DNA of 64,000 nt from Ambrosia x helenae (Eukaryota; Streptophyta; Magnoliopsida; Asterales; Asteraceae). Position numbers and translations under genes: made by a program. Positions 42,632-55,459 of this stretch are shown here, in pieces. A model generated the notes under the pieces. That model saw only the letters and a program-made list of their open reading frames with translations, was not told the DNA's origin and did not search any database. The stretch spans positions 105,259,186-105,323,185 of the forward strand of contig CM061223.1 in assembly GCA_030844895.1 (NCBI GenBank). Reading direction: 5' to 3'. The first letter of the stretch is position 1. Each line of letters starts with the position of its first letter.

Positions 42632-45600
42632 ATGAGCTTGGGAAATGAGGATGAGAGCTCGGGTATGGTGGCGGCTGAATCGGTTAATGAATCTGACAAG
42701 TAATTACTGTTTTTCTTTGTTGATGTTTATTTCGTTGAAGTTCGGTTATGGATCGATGTTAATTTGGGTTTAATTTGTGTTTAAATTGTGGTTCTTGATT
42801 CAGGAAACCGAGATTTTCGTATACTAGAGAGTTTTTACTTTCGTTGAGTGAGTTGGAAATGTGCAAAAGCTTGCCTAGTGGATTCGACCAATCGATTTTG
42901 AGGTGGATTGTTTTAGGATAATCACTGTTGTATTGTATTGTGTTGTATTGTATTATGTGATTGTATTGATATTGGGTCAATAATATTAGGGAATTTGAAG
43001 AGAATAGCATACAGGATCGGCCAAGAACTCATGGGAATTCGCCGTTACAAGGTTTCCGTCGTAATGATTACAGCTCTTCACCGCCCACTAGGGGTGATTC
43101 AAGCAATCACTCTCGTGGAGGTTACGGAAGATGGGACAATCGTTCCTCTGGATGGAGTGATAAAGATGGCGATTCGCAATCTGATGTGCATTCAGGTTTG
43201 TTTTTCGAGTGAATATAGTATACATACCATAGTTGATAAATTGTCATGCACAATGTGTTATCATCATGTAACTGTTTTGTTATCCTTTCATTAATTTTGT
43301 TTAGTTGTAATCACTGGTTTGGTTTGCTGAGATGCTAAATCACTAATCCTTGTCGTGTAGCGTCCTACCTACTGTTTCAGCGTTTCACACATTGGGTTTC
43401 TATTGTATTTAACTTAATCTAAATTTTAGCTAGAGGTTTAGTTTTGCTAATTGCTAGTCTATAGGGTATGGTTTTCTATATTTGCTAATAATAATATATT
43501 GGATTTATAATGTTCTTATTTCCAAAATAGTGTTTTTAATCCTCCAATGGATGATCGAGCTTATGTCTAGAGCATGCCAGTTAAACGGCAGTACGGCACA
43601 ACATGATGATATATTGAAATAATAATAAGGGGTATTGGATTTTAATAATTTAAACTTTCACCCATTGGCTGACAATAATCTGTACTTAAAAAATTCCCAA
43701 GAACGATCCCAACTTTTAACGTACTGGCCGAAAATAAACCTTTGTTAACTTAGAACTAACTCAGTTACTGGATGTTGACGTGGACACTGACGTGGCATGC
43801 TCACGCTGACGTGGATGATGATGTGGCATGCCAACACTTGCATGGATGCTGACGTGCACGTCATCATCCACTAACTAAGTTAGTTATTAGTTAACAAAGG
43901 TTCATTGTCGGCCAATATGTTGAAAGTTGGGATCGTTGTTGGAAATTTTTGAAGTACAAATTATTGCCGGCCAATGAGTGAAAGTTTGCATTAATAAAAT
44001 CCAATACCCCTAATAATAATGATTTTCTCAGTTACGGCCTTTTAGGCGCATTTTGCTTTTTATCAGCTATAGTGAGAATTAAAAGCGTGCTTGTTCTGAT
44101 ATGGGTATTGGGCTTACTAATAGCCATTATAGGATATTCTTCTGTCGGTATCTTTTACTTACCTTTTTTATCTTGTTCTATTTACCAAACATGCTACTCG
44201 CTTTAGAAGCACGACAGTCATCAGCTACGTCAAAGATGGGTTTTCTCATTTGACTTTATGAATGAGCTTTAATTTTAATTATTGGGGCCTATGTCTAAGA
44301 CTCTAAGTTTAGGGATCACATGGTAGGTGGAAAATGTCATTATTTGTTAAATGTATGTTTGTCAACGGGTATACTTACAAGAGAATGGTAGCATAAATGT
44401 TATTTAAGTGACAGTACATGGGTTACCATAATGCGGTATGTCTTTCATTGGGGAGTGAACTTGGGGTATTTGGGTTTACAAGTCAAATAGTTCAGCTTAT
44501 ATTTTTATTAGTATTCATGGAATTCATTTTTCTAACATAATTAATGTAGAAACGCGATCTTCCTAGTATGTTACACTGAAAAGGAGAAAGCCTTTTTGAT
44601 AGATTGACTCATTGTACTAATACGCGGTTTGTGGTATTGCAATAAATAAAATAAGTAAATGAACAAAAAATGGTAATAGTGTAAATAATGCAATTTCGAA
44701 TGATTGATCTTTTGTGTTTAGGTCATACGATCATTGGTTGACGTGAATCCGTGATGATATCATATTATTAATATGAATATACTGGTGGTATGAAAGTAGA
44801 AAACCTGCAAATGTACTATAAATATAATGCAAACAAATTTTCATTGATTGTAGATTGTAGCGCATGTCTAATAGCCAATCAGCATTTGTGATTGGAAAAT
44901 TAGGGCTCCCAAATTCCAGATTGATGACAGATGACCTAGGAAATAGTTCTACACTCTAAGTAGTTAACTCGGCCGATATATCGGTGATGTATCACCGATA
45001 TCTATCACCGATATCTATCACTGATATCTCGGTTATCGGTCATCAACCGATATATTAGTACCGATATTTTGTACCGATATTATCAGCGATATTGGCCGAT
45101 ATTTGACCGATATATCTCCGATATTCCCGATATTGGTGTTTTTCTTCTTAATTCTTCCAAATTTTCTTACTTCTTATAGTTATTACTTTTTTATTACTGT
45201 TTTAAGTCTTAATTGTTAATAGTTAGTGTTGAATATTAGTGTTTTAAGTCTTAACAAGTTTCCACTTGCTACAATTGTTAGTGTTTTGCAAGTTGTAAAA
45301 TGTTAATTTGTTAATGGTAGGAGAGTATGTTGAATTGTTAGTGTTAAATTGCTACATGTATAGATTTTGCATGATATAAAAATTGCCGATATCCCACCGA
45401 TATCTCACCGCGATAACCTATATCTCAAATATCGGTCCTTCACCGATATCCGATATTTTACCGCATTAACTGCTTAGTCTACACTTCTATCACTCGACTT
45501 TTCGTCTTGTAAACTTGTAATTGGATGGCTTAGATCCGAGATAAATGTCTCTTCAAACTCACGACCATACCCTCTTCGTCCACTCTATTTTCAAAGGCCA

Positions 45601-48600
45601 AAAAGTGGCTCTTTTGGTTATATGATATACATATGTGTGTGTGCTCGCGTGCGTATATGCATTTATATTGATCATAGTTTTCTTGTTCAGATTCTGGAAG
45701 GTCTAATTATGGCAATCCATCTCGGAGACCATGGCAAAATTCTGAGCATGATGGACTTCTTGGTAGTGGTTCTTTTCCAAGGCCCTCAGGATTTGCAAGT
45801 GGAACCTCTGCTCCGAAAGCTCAACAAATGAACACCATCATCTCAATAGGAGTAACGAGGCATATCAGCCCCCTCGTCCTTTCAAGGTTTAAATTTCAAA
45901 ATTTGCTTTATTTAAACCTCGTTTGGATTGGTATAATTTTTCTTCTAAGTGAATCTCTATGTGTGAATGTGTTAAGAGGTGCCAATTTCGACACGTTTAC
46001 TTATGTATGGGAACATGGCAAATGGATAAGGAATCACCCAGTATAAAACTACTAAATCATATTATTCAAAAAACCAGATGATTACCGAAGTAGTATACTT
46101 TTGTAATAATTTTGTCACACTAGTTATTTATAAAAAAATTATATGACTTGAGCGTTTTATTTTGGCTTCAAGTCAACCTGATTTGTTTAGGATTTGTACC
46201 TGAATTGTACAAATATCTCAAGAGTAACGAGGCATATCCGAACATGTTTTGACCTATTATACAAATTGCTTAACTTGCCACCACTGGTATGTGTTTGTAT
46301 ACTCATATATAATTTACTGTTATGTTAGTCTGGTCCACCTCGTTCGAACACTCACGACTCTTTCAATGATGAAACATTTGGTTCTATCGAGTCTACAAGT
46401 CAGGATAGAGCAGAAGAAGAAAGAAAGAGAAGAGGTAACATATTTGCATCGTGTTTTCTGTTGTGGTTGACTGGTTGATGATCTGCACAATTGGCTTATC
46501 TTTAATCTCTTTTTAGCTTCTTTTGAACAAATGAGGAAGGAACAACAGAAAGTGCTACAAGAAAAGCAGAAAATGAACGCAAATAAGGTTAAAAGTGACG
46601 AATTTACAGACCTTGTTATGGAAGAGGCCAAGGAAGAAGGGGTGGTTTCAGAGGCTAGTGGTGAATTGAAAAGTACAAAGGATGATGCTGGGAAATCATC
46701 TATTTTGTTGCAGTCTTCCAAACCACGCCCACTTGTACCGCCAGGATTTAAAAGTACAATTCCAATTCTTGAGAAGAGTTCAACTACAAAACCGGTTTCT
46801 TCAATCGAAAAAGAGGTAAATATCTAAAAATATAAAGTGACGTATGTATATTGTGTTTATGTCTAATTAATGTGCTAGCTAATCCGCGGATTAAGGGCAT
46901 GTTTGGCAAGGAGCTTTTAGGAGCTTCAAGCTTTTAAGAAAAAGCTCCTACTCAATAAAAAGCCTTGTTTGGTTGAAGGAGCTTGAAGCTTTTAGGTTAG
47001 GAGAAAAAGCTCTATATTGAAACGCTACTAGTACTAGCGTTTAAGAAAAAGCTCTTACTAGCTACAACCTACATGCTTTTAATGAGTAAAATGACACAAA
47101 TACCCATTTTACCATAAAAAAACATGCATACAAACTTTTAGTTATGCCCATTTTGGTCATTTTATACATTTTATTAAAAAGCTACAGCTTCCGGCCACCA
47201 GCTTGTTTTGCCAAACATACCCTAAATATTAATAGTATGCGGAGGTAGCTGTTTCAGCCCATTTATTTATGAGGGGGTTGATTTGAGTTATGTAAATATA
47301 ACATAACTAAAAAGGAAACAGATAAATGTTTTGAACCATTACCTGAAGTCCCATTTAGCTACCTCTTATAGTATGCGTGTTTTCATGGTTTTTGACCAAG
47401 ACTTGTTCATGTATTATACAGCAGAATCCTAGACCTGGAATAGAGGAGATCCATTTGCTTGCCAAGGGTAACTACACTCAAAATGGGACTCTAGATAACC
47501 AGGTGAACATACAATCAGCTGATCATCATTTGCACAGAAACTCTGGTTTTTCAGAAGTCCATGAACCTGTCGATGGTGAAATTTTTGAACTTGCGACAAA
47601 TAAAATTATCAGCAATTCTAGTCAGGATAGTACAACCTCCATCCTCGGTAAATTTTTCGGCAGTGGTCCAACAATTAAAGATGGTGGCCCCACAGGCTTC
47701 CTTGAGGTACGCATTTATAAAATAAAATTATGTTTCATGTTTCATAAAATAAAATTGTAGAATTTGAGCAAGCACGTGTTGCTTACTTTAACGCAATATT
47801 TTTTTATTTATTTTTTGTATTGCAGCAGAAGAGTAAACCAGATGATCCTTTTGGTCCCCTCAATGTTCAATCATCTAAATTTGCGCAGTGGTTTAATGAA
47901 GACGGTATATAAATCTTCACAACTAATAATTTACGTTTATTTGGTTTTATCCTCTTATGTATGACACCGACACATCCTATTTTTTCTTAAATTTTTATAT
48001 ATTGCAGAAAAGAAAGCCATGGATGATCTCTCATCTAGCAGACCGAATGACTTGCTTTCACTGATTGGTGGTGGCGACAGAGCTGGTTCTCAAGTTCCCA
48101 ATATCATATCTACTGACCCCATTGCACCAGAATTACCGTACAAGGGATTTGGAAATACCGAAACGCACACAGGCTCGAAGCATTTGTTCAGCAATATTAA
48201 GGAGTCTGCGCCGCCTCCAGTTGCTGCAGTCCTTACATGTGAAGACCTTGAACAGACTATACTGTCAGAATACTCTGAAAAAAGTTCAAATTTGCCGCCA
48301 CCTGTTCCTGATTGGACTGGTTCTAGCCAAGGAAACGTGGATGCTATAGCAGTTAATAATCATGCAACTCATCACTTGCTTTCATTGTTACAAAAAGGAA
48401 CCGCCATCGATGATGGACCGAATACAAACATCAGGCCGGTTGAGGCCCATCCTAGTTCTGAAAAGCCAAAAGATGGTAATAATCAGGAAGCTGCTACCGC
48501 GGGTCAGAATCTGTCACTCGAAGCCCTTTTTGGGACCGCTTTCATGAAAGAGCTGCAGTCAGCTCAAGCGCCCGTTTCTGCACAGAGGGCCCCACCAGGG

Positions 48601-50581
48601 TCTGCTTATATCGAGCCTCATGAATCATCTGTATCTAATGTTGATGGAATGGGACCCGCCATGACAAATTATGAAGGCAATCCTTTGTCCTTAAAACAGA
48701 AACAGCCTGCCAAGTCAGATGACCCTGAAAACTGGTTAAACTTTGACGGTCAACAGGTGGGTGTTGACTCATCTCGTATACAAGCCATTGGCACCGGTGA
48801 GATTCTGCTTCCTGAAGAGGAGAGCTTGATTATAGGTGGCGATCCTGCAAATAACCGTAATCCGAATATAGGGAAAGCGTTACCAGCTGAAGTGGCGTTT
48901 GATATATCGGAGAAACTTGCGGCTCTTAATTCCGGTAATCATTTTGTTCGTGGGCCGTATGACATGTTGGAGCCTGAAAGACAATTTAACAATCATAATC
49001 AGAGACCCATGTTTCATCCATTAGATCCAAACGCTCAACATTTAAATTCCCAGATGAGATTTCCGAGCATCTCATGCAACGCGACGCTCATTTTAATCAA
49101 CAATTTCAAGGAAGCATGACGGTTCCTTTTCATCGCCCTGATGCTAGGGTTACAGGGTTCGATATTCCTGTTAATGTTCATCCTCAAATGTTGCCACAAA
49201 TGAGGATGCAAAGCAACATCCCGCCACCTCACATGCTGCGTGATCTTCAGAGACCTCAAGCACCCAATATTATGCCAGATCATGGATTCCCGTTTCCTCA
49301 TCAGCAGACCAACATTGGTGGACTTGGTTTGCCATTATCTGGTAATTTCTTCATACTTCTGTTCAAGGTGTTTGTCATTGTGTTTTGAAACTGTAGGGGT
49401 GTTAAATGGGTCGGGTTGTGTCAGCCTATGTTTTAAAAAGCGCGCTTGAGGCGCGCTTAAGCGCAAAGCGCAAAGCGCACCTAGGCGCAAATCCGTGCGC
49501 CTTATGTAACCTTAGGCGAGCAGTGTACGAAAAGTGCAAGAAAAGCGCAAAAAGCGCACGAAAAGCGCAAAAAGCGCTAGAAAAAAAGCGAGAAAAGCGC
49601 GCTTTTTGTACACATGATGTTTTTGTGCTTAAAATTGTTATACATGTAGCTAAAAAGGTTGTACATTTTAGTTAAATCATATATATACCTTATTTGTATC
49701 TATATTTTGAGTAAATAATGCTAAAAACCTATAGCATATATAAAAAAATTATATAATTGTCTTGCGCCTCGCGTACGAAAAGCCCACCGCTTTTGCGATT
49801 TGCGCTTTGCGCCTCGGTTTTAGACTTCGTCGCTTTTGTGCGCTTCGCGCTTTTTAAAACCAAGGACTGTCAACTGGTCGAACCCAATACAAAATCGAAA
49901 AGTTGACGCGACAGTTAAGACACTTGAACACAAACACGGCACGAGTTTTCGCAGGGTGACATGAACATGACTTGTTTGACCCCAAATTTTTTTCTATTAA
50001 TGCTCTAAAATTACAAATCTACAACCAAAAAATACAATCGGAAATTTATTTCATTTTTCTTTTATCGTTTAAATTTTGGACATAAAATCCAGTCAGTTTA
50101 GTTTATGACAATGTATATTTTTTATTTATATAATCAAATAGGTTAAACGGCCGCTAGGCCGTCAGGTGGACTTGAACACGACCTGTTTTGTGTTCGTGGG
50201 GGTTTGACCCAAACCTATTCTCAAACTTGAAAATTTCATGTCATGTACTCGTGTTGGAAACTCACACCCCTATTTGAAAGAGTATGTGATATGGAATAAT
50301 CAGATACCACTTTTACAACGAAATGCCAAATGCCACACGTAGTGAATTGGTTTATTGCGCGTTCATATGCATTTCCTAGTCCAACTTGCTTTTTGTTGCA
50401 TTTGTGGGTCTCAGTTGCTGATGGTAGCAGTGGAAGCAACCATGCGGAAGCATTACAGAGGATGATGGAGATGGAACGGTGGGCCCAGTCAAAGCAGCAG
50501 GTACGTCCGGTCAACACAGGACATAACCAAGGGATGTATGGGCCGGGGCCTGAGCTGGATCTGGGCTTCCGATACAGATAG
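42632..50581 (+). CDS. CBE1: eIF4E-binding protein of the CBE1 type
   Basis: Ten exons: 42632-42699, 42804-42902, 42990-43195, 45691-45886, 46329-46434, 46517-46815, 47422-47706, 47826-47904, 48008-49341, 50415-50581. The product is about 946 residues, largely disordered. An eIF4E-binding motif YxxxxLL is at Tyr29-Leu35 (YTREFLL) in FSYTREFLLSLSEL, which marks the plant CBE1 family; animal 4E-T has the same layout. Later segments include a charged helix (EEERKRRASFEQMRKEQQK), KSDDPENWLNF and a Pro/Met/Gln-rich C-terminal part. The role in cap-bound complexes is known for Arabidopsis CBE1. Two one-base frameshifts occur: between 45800 and 45840 (exon 4) and at about 49060 (CC where the frame needs one more base). 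Intron 3 (2.5 kb) and intron 9 carry MITEs. Confidence 0.88.
43629..44011. mobile_element. TGACGTGG-rich palindromic MITE (copy 2)
   Basis: Same family as 30203-30558, with GGGGTATTGGATTTTAATAA at the left and its complement at the right, and AATAATAA on both sides (43621-43628, 44012-44019). It contains repeated TGACGTGG boxes. In CBE1 intron 3. Confidence 0.8.
44955..45480. repeat. CCGATAT-motif array with inverted ends (MITE-like)
   Basis: Motifs of the type ACCGATATC, itself a near-palindrome, are dense at about 44970-45135 and 45385-45460, with an AT-rich spacer between. The outer ends TAGTTAACTCGG and CCGCATTAACTGCTTA are loosely inverted. In CBE1 intron 3. Confidence 0.7.
46893..47223. 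mobile_element. hAT-type MITE in CBE1 intron 6
   Basis: The ends AAGGGCATGTTTGGCAA and TTGCCAAACATACCCT are inverted repeats of about 15 bp. The interior is rich in AAGCTCCT/AGGAGCTT motifs. The target duplication is unclear. Confidence 0.65.
49428..49865. mobile_element. GCGC-rich MITE (Mutator-like), copy 2
   Basis: Ends TTTTAAAAAGCGCGC and GCGCTTTTTAAAACCAAG, with many AAAGCGC units in the left arm. The central AT-rich part shares TTGTTATACATGTAGCTAAA with the STE24 intron copy in reverse. In CBE1 intron 9. Confidence 0.75.
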
Positions 50582-50832
50582 ATGGTAAGGATATGATATG
50601 ATGTCGTGTACATGGGATGTTGTTTGCTACCTGAATCCGGGCCACCAAGGTTAGCGTGTTGGTTACCGAAACCGTAAGAAAACAGAGATGTGGAAGTTGT
50701 TTTTGATTTTTGGTTTAGATTGTTGGACAAAGTATTCTAGTTAAAAGTTTCGTCGTCTTTGATACCATTTGCTGAGATTCTGGATGTAGATTCGTGATGT
50801 TTAATGTTGTAATGCATATCTACTTACAGGTT

Positions 50833-50872
<40 letters not shown>

Positions 50873-50921
50873 TGGTGGCTGGTGCTAATAATGCTATCTC
50901 AGAATACATCAATAGAGGTGC
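50582..50921. terminator. CBE1 3' flank with T36 homopolymer
   Basis: No gene. A run of about 36 T lies at 50835-50870. It could be the tail of a minus-strand retroposed sequence, but the adjoining sequence on its right is not one I recognise. Confidence 0.5.
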
Positions 50922-51416
50922 ACAAAAAAACCAGAACTGGTTCTTTCAATACCCGGTCTAAATTAGAGCACCCATGATGCGGACGTGCAAACTATGGTTT
51001 GGTTTAGTTTGGTTTGGTTTTTACCTTTAATCATAACCTAGATAAGATAGTTTGATGGCAATAACATATCAGTTTGTTCTAATATCTTGATTAGTCAGAA
51101 CAAGATAATTAGGTGTAATAAAGGGTTGTAAGATATAAGATTTTTCTATGTTTTTTAATGTTGTTTGAAGTTATAAACTTAGATGATTAGTTTTTTGAGT
51201 GGTCGAAAATAGTATATATACATTTAACTATCTCAATGTAAGCATGTCTTTATTACTTTAGGTACATGGGCGCCCCTAAGGCCCTAACCATAACTATAAC
51301 CCCAAATATCCTTAACCATAACCGTTGGTTACTTTTTATTATCAGTTAATTCGGTTTGACAATGGTTTGATTATTGGTTGATTTGGGTTAACGGTTAAGG
51401 TTTACTCACCCCTAAC
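50922..51416. mobile_element. Non-autonomous hAT-like element
   Basis: The ends TAGAGGTGCACAAA and TTTACTCACCCCTA resemble the termini of the full hAT transposon (TAGAGGTGTACAAA), with GGTTTGGTTT-type subterminal motifs. I could not find a target duplication. Confidence 0.5.
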
Positions 51417-52326
51417 CCACGATGTAGGAAGTCCACAAATCTTCACAAATTGTAACCTTAACGGCATATCAGATTTCCATACTTTTCATATAACTATCAC
51501 TTTTCTCATAATGTACAAAGTTTCATAAATTTCTATATTGCACTCCATACCATCACACCTACTTTAATATTATTTTGATATCTAGCAATTTATTTTTAGA
51601 TTTTTTTATTTTATATTCCGTTTATAATTAAATAATAAAATATATTTAAATTAAAATTAATTATGATAAACGTAAAAAACATAAAATAAAAAATTGAACA
51701 TCAAATAAAAATTAATCTAACATATTTCAACTAGTATATTCCAACGATTATATTATACCCACTATCAATTCATAACGTATTCCAAACCTCTTTTCAGTTT
51801 TCAGCTCTCCTCTCAACTTTTAATTTTCACTGAGAATTCATTTTTCTCTCAAATATGTATTTGAGTGGAAGATATTCATATCCTATTGAACTCTCCTATA
51901 AACCTTCCTCGTCTAACTGGTCTATGGCAACAAGATCCATAGGCTTAATACTAATAGCCCATTAGCCCATGGACAATTGGCTAAAAATTGAATAAATTTA
52001 GCCAATCCACTTTCTCATAACTTGGTTAAATTGAATAAATTTGAATGACTAGCAAATCAAACCCGAGTATTTTCGGGGCACTTTTTTGACAAATTCAAGT
52101 TATTCCAATAGTACCCGAGTTGTAAAACACAAATTCTGAGGAAAACCTGGTAACCCACCCGCCCATAGGCACTACGATGAAATTACCGGTAAAACCCGTT
52201 TAGCTCAAGAATCAAACCCAGGATCCCCCAGGTTTTCTATTATTGTCCATCAATATCTCTATGAGTATCTGTAATGGTATTTTCACTTTGATCTAAATTA
52301 ACTTTGAATTAAATTCAAATTCATTA
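51417..52326. other. No gene; AT-rich intergenic
   Basis: No conserved coding sequence or structured repeat is seen. Confidence 0.4.
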
Positions 52327-53855
52327 TCTATATCCTATCCAACCCCTCAATTTTACCTTTTGTCTTTTTAACTTTTTTACTTGAAAAAAAAACTATTTTT
52401 ACGTAATCTAACCCCCAACTTTGCTATTTTTTTTTAATATTTAGCCCCTTAATTTAGAAAATCACTCGTGAATTTTTATATATGTGTGAGTATAAATACG
52501 AGTTGATTTACGTTTTGACCTAAACATTTTTTTTTTTTTGGAAAATGAGTAATGTCAAATATAATCTGTTTTCGTATTTATTTTATGTGCGCTTCAAGTT
52601 GATTCACATTTCGACATCCAAAACTATTTTTTCATGTGAATTTTCATATACGTGTCAGTATAAAGACAAGTTGGCCTACAGTTCAATTAAACTTTTTTTT
52701 TTTTTTTTTGGAAAATTTTGAGTTTACCCATTTTCAAACATTTACTCGAAAAAAAACTACTTTTTTTATGTGCGAATTTTTATACATGTCTCGGTATAAA
52801 CACAAGTTGTTCTAAAGTTTCAACTTAAACTTTTTTTTCTTTTAAAAATTTGAGTTTACCCCTTTTTGTACCTTTACTTGGAAAAAAATATTTTTACGTG
52901 CGAATTTTTATATATGTATCGGTATAAATACGAGTTGGTCTATGTTTTGACTTAATTTTTTTTTCTTTTGAAAAACGGGTAATGTTAAATATAGTACGTT
53001 TTTATACTTATTTTATGTGCACTTCTAGTTGGCCTACGTTTTGACGTAGATTTGTTTCTGAACGAAGTTAAAATGATTGTGTTCTCCACTTTTTAGTAAT
53101 TGACTTTTACATATTGTGTTTTTTGAATCGTGTGAGCGCATTGTGTCTTACGCATTGTATTTTTCCTATTTGGAAATGTCGGTGGTGTTTCCGACTGACA
53201 ATTCCAACCGCCCAACTTTGGCATTGGTCACTTTTAGCCCCTTTACTTGAAAAAAAAATTATGTTTTTACATGTAAATTTTTATATATGCATTGGTATAA
53301 ATGCGAGTTGGTCTACGTTTCGACTTAAACTTTTTTTTTTTCTTTTGGAAAATTTTGAATTTACCCCTTATCATACCTTTACCTGGATTTTTTTTTTCTT
53401 ACGAATTTTTATATATGTGTCGCTTTAACCACGAGTTGGTGTACGTTTCGACTTAAACTTTGTATTTTCTTTTGGAAAATTTCGGGTTTACCTCTTTTCG
53501 TACCTTTACTTAAAAAAGCTATTTTTTACATGCGTATATTTATATATGTATCGATATAAATATAAGTTGGTCTACGTTTCGACTTAAACTTTTTTTTTCC
53601 TTTTAAAAATGAGTCATATCAAATATAATACATTTTCGTACTTATTTTATGTGCGCTTCTAGTTGGTCCATGTTTCGATGTTGATTTTGTTCCGAACCGA
53701 GTTCAAAGAATTGTGTTTTACACTTTTTAATAATTGTCTTTTTCGCATTGTGCTTTACGAATAGTGTGTAACACATTGTGTTTTACACTTATGTGTGTTA
53801 TTGCATGATTCAACCCGCCACGTGCCGTATCAACGCGTGATAGACAAAATACTAG
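52327..53855 (+). mobile_element. Probable Helitron with internal tandem repeats
   Basis: The 3' end has GATTCAACCCGCCACG...CTAG (53852-53855) then T, a degenerate Helitron terminus. A 5' TCTATATCC after A at 52327 is a candidate start. Inside, a block with TTTTTATATATGTG, GTATAAATACGAGTTGGTC and TTTCGACTTAAAC recurs about seven times (near 52471, 52640, 52772, 52900, 53273, 53402, 53532). No coding sequence. Confidence 0.5.
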
Positions 53856-54448
53856 TTAAACATCAATATTCAAATAATACGATTTGTTTATCTGGCCTTG
53901 ACGGCTTGACTAGAATTCTTGGTTTCTTTTATAATATATTGCGGCTGCTAAAAATGAAAAGAATGTAGGGTTGACCGCACCTTTCGGCGTCTAAAAAGTT
54001 ACTCGGATATTTTTGGGTGCACACACTAAAATATTAAATAGTTGGTCATAGAAAGAAGGCTAAAAACAAAAACTGCATGGCCGAAACGTACATGGTTTCA
54101 AGATTCATGTTGAACACTAGATATTATAATATAATCCATGATCTATACTAATCATCATATTGTATAACAAGTCCTACCCCGCTAATGATACATATAAAGA
54201 CCAAAATGTGAATGATTTAATTCTTAATTCTATAATATATATATATTTACACAACAAACACATGTAAGATGAGAACCACTAATTGTATTATTTAGCATTC
54301 TTACCACATTTCAATAGATGGGTAATAATATTCCACCCCATGCTTTTTTTCCATTCAATGAATTTACTGCTCGTTTCATGATCAAATATTTAATCATGAT
54401 TTTTTTTGGTTTAACTGTTTGGTTTTTTTTTTTTAAATTATAAACAAA
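53856..54448. other. No gene; intergenic
   Basis: AT-rich; nothing recognised. Confidence 0.4.
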
Positions 54449-55057
54449 AATACGGGGAGCACGCAATTCATTGCAAAGAGCTCCATGGGTTCAAATACCG
54501 GCATGACTGAGTGAGGGATGTTTTGTGGGACATCCTGAGAAGAGCTGGGATTTCTGCCAAAAAGGAGGCCCCTGTAAATTTTCTCACAGACCCTGCGGAA
54601 GGGAGATCCACCCTGCGACCAGCAGATCTGTTTGTCTTTGGCTGGGAGAGGGGGAAACATGCTTGCGTGGACCTCACAGGGGTTTCTCCTTTGGTTGGGT
54701 TAAGGGAAACAGGGTTTGTAGCTGCGTAAGCATCGAGAAAAGCGGAATCAAAGAAAGTAGATAAACATGCTAAAGCTTGTGCAGAGAACCAACATGTATT
54801 TGTCCCTTTGGCCTTTGATACTTTTGGCTCCCTAGCGCTAGAAGCTATTCGTTTCTTGACCAGGATCCAACGGGTCGTCCACAACAATAGTTCATCTCCA
54901 GGGGGCAAGGATTTGTCTTTGTTAGGCTAGGGTTCGCAATTCAGAAAGGGGTGGCGGCGCAGCTTGTTGCCCGTCTACCTTCTATTGTGATGTAACTTTC
55001 GTATTTTGTTTGAGTAATGAATATTATATTTTCTTCAAAAAAAAAAAAAAAAAAAAG
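54449..55057 (+). mobile_element. Retroelement copy 3, 5'-truncated with poly(A) tail
   Basis: The plus strand carries DVLWDILRRAGISAKKEAPV, RPADLFVFGW and KHACVDLTGVSPLVG, broken by a stop after GFVAA near 54727. It ends in CGTATTTTGTTTGAGTAATG, then a poly(A) of about 20 at 55038-55057. It is closely similar to copy 1 (28210-29148) and starts at a different truncation point. Confidence 0.75.
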
Positions 55058-55234
55058 TGTCAGTTGTTTGATTTTGTTCAGTTATCAAAAAACTCACTTT
55101 GGTTAAAATGCAAGTTCGGTTATTATATCGGTTGATTTCGATTAAGTTATTCAAATATCACATACCTTAGTTTAATAAAGAAATTAATCAAACCACAAAT
55201 GAACGATTGATTCGTTCATTTATTTTGGTTGAAC

Positions 55235-55455
55235 TGCTTGTTTTTTTTTCTTTTTTTTTCTTTTTGGGAACGTGTGTTTCAGCGGAGAATACAAATGACG
55301 CACAACCCTCAACCCCAGTTCGAATCCAGGCCAAACGCGGGTGTTGAATTTCTCACCCTTTAGTGCGAGTGGGGGGACTCGAACCTGAGACCAAGCCCGA
55401 GCGGGAACCTCCCTAAGAAGTAAACCATCCCACCTCTGACCAGCTGGGCTGGACA
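55235..55455 (-). mobile_element. tRNA-derived SINE with A-rich tail
   Basis: On the minus strand: a 5' part with CAGCCCAGCTGGTCAGAGGT (A-box-like), the B box GGTTCGAGTCC, a second TGGATTCGAAC box, and an A-rich tail (T-rich at 55241-55262 on the plus strand). This is classical plant SINE architecture. Confidence 0.7.
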
Positions 55456-55459
55456 TCAT

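Noticed and set aside
50236..50730. 164-codon minus-strand ORF over the CBE1 3' end
   Set aside because: It overlaps the conserved last exon of CBE1 on the opposite strand and has no recognisable domain.
51270..51420. Telomere-like CCCTAA strings
   Set aside because: Only isolated CCCTAACC words in a degenerate hAT-like element; there is no tandem array.
52430..53700. Evenly repeated blocks, considered as a CRISPR-like array
   Set aside because: Units are long, AT-rich and diverged, with irregular spacing, in a eukaryotic genome. They are transposon-internal repeats.
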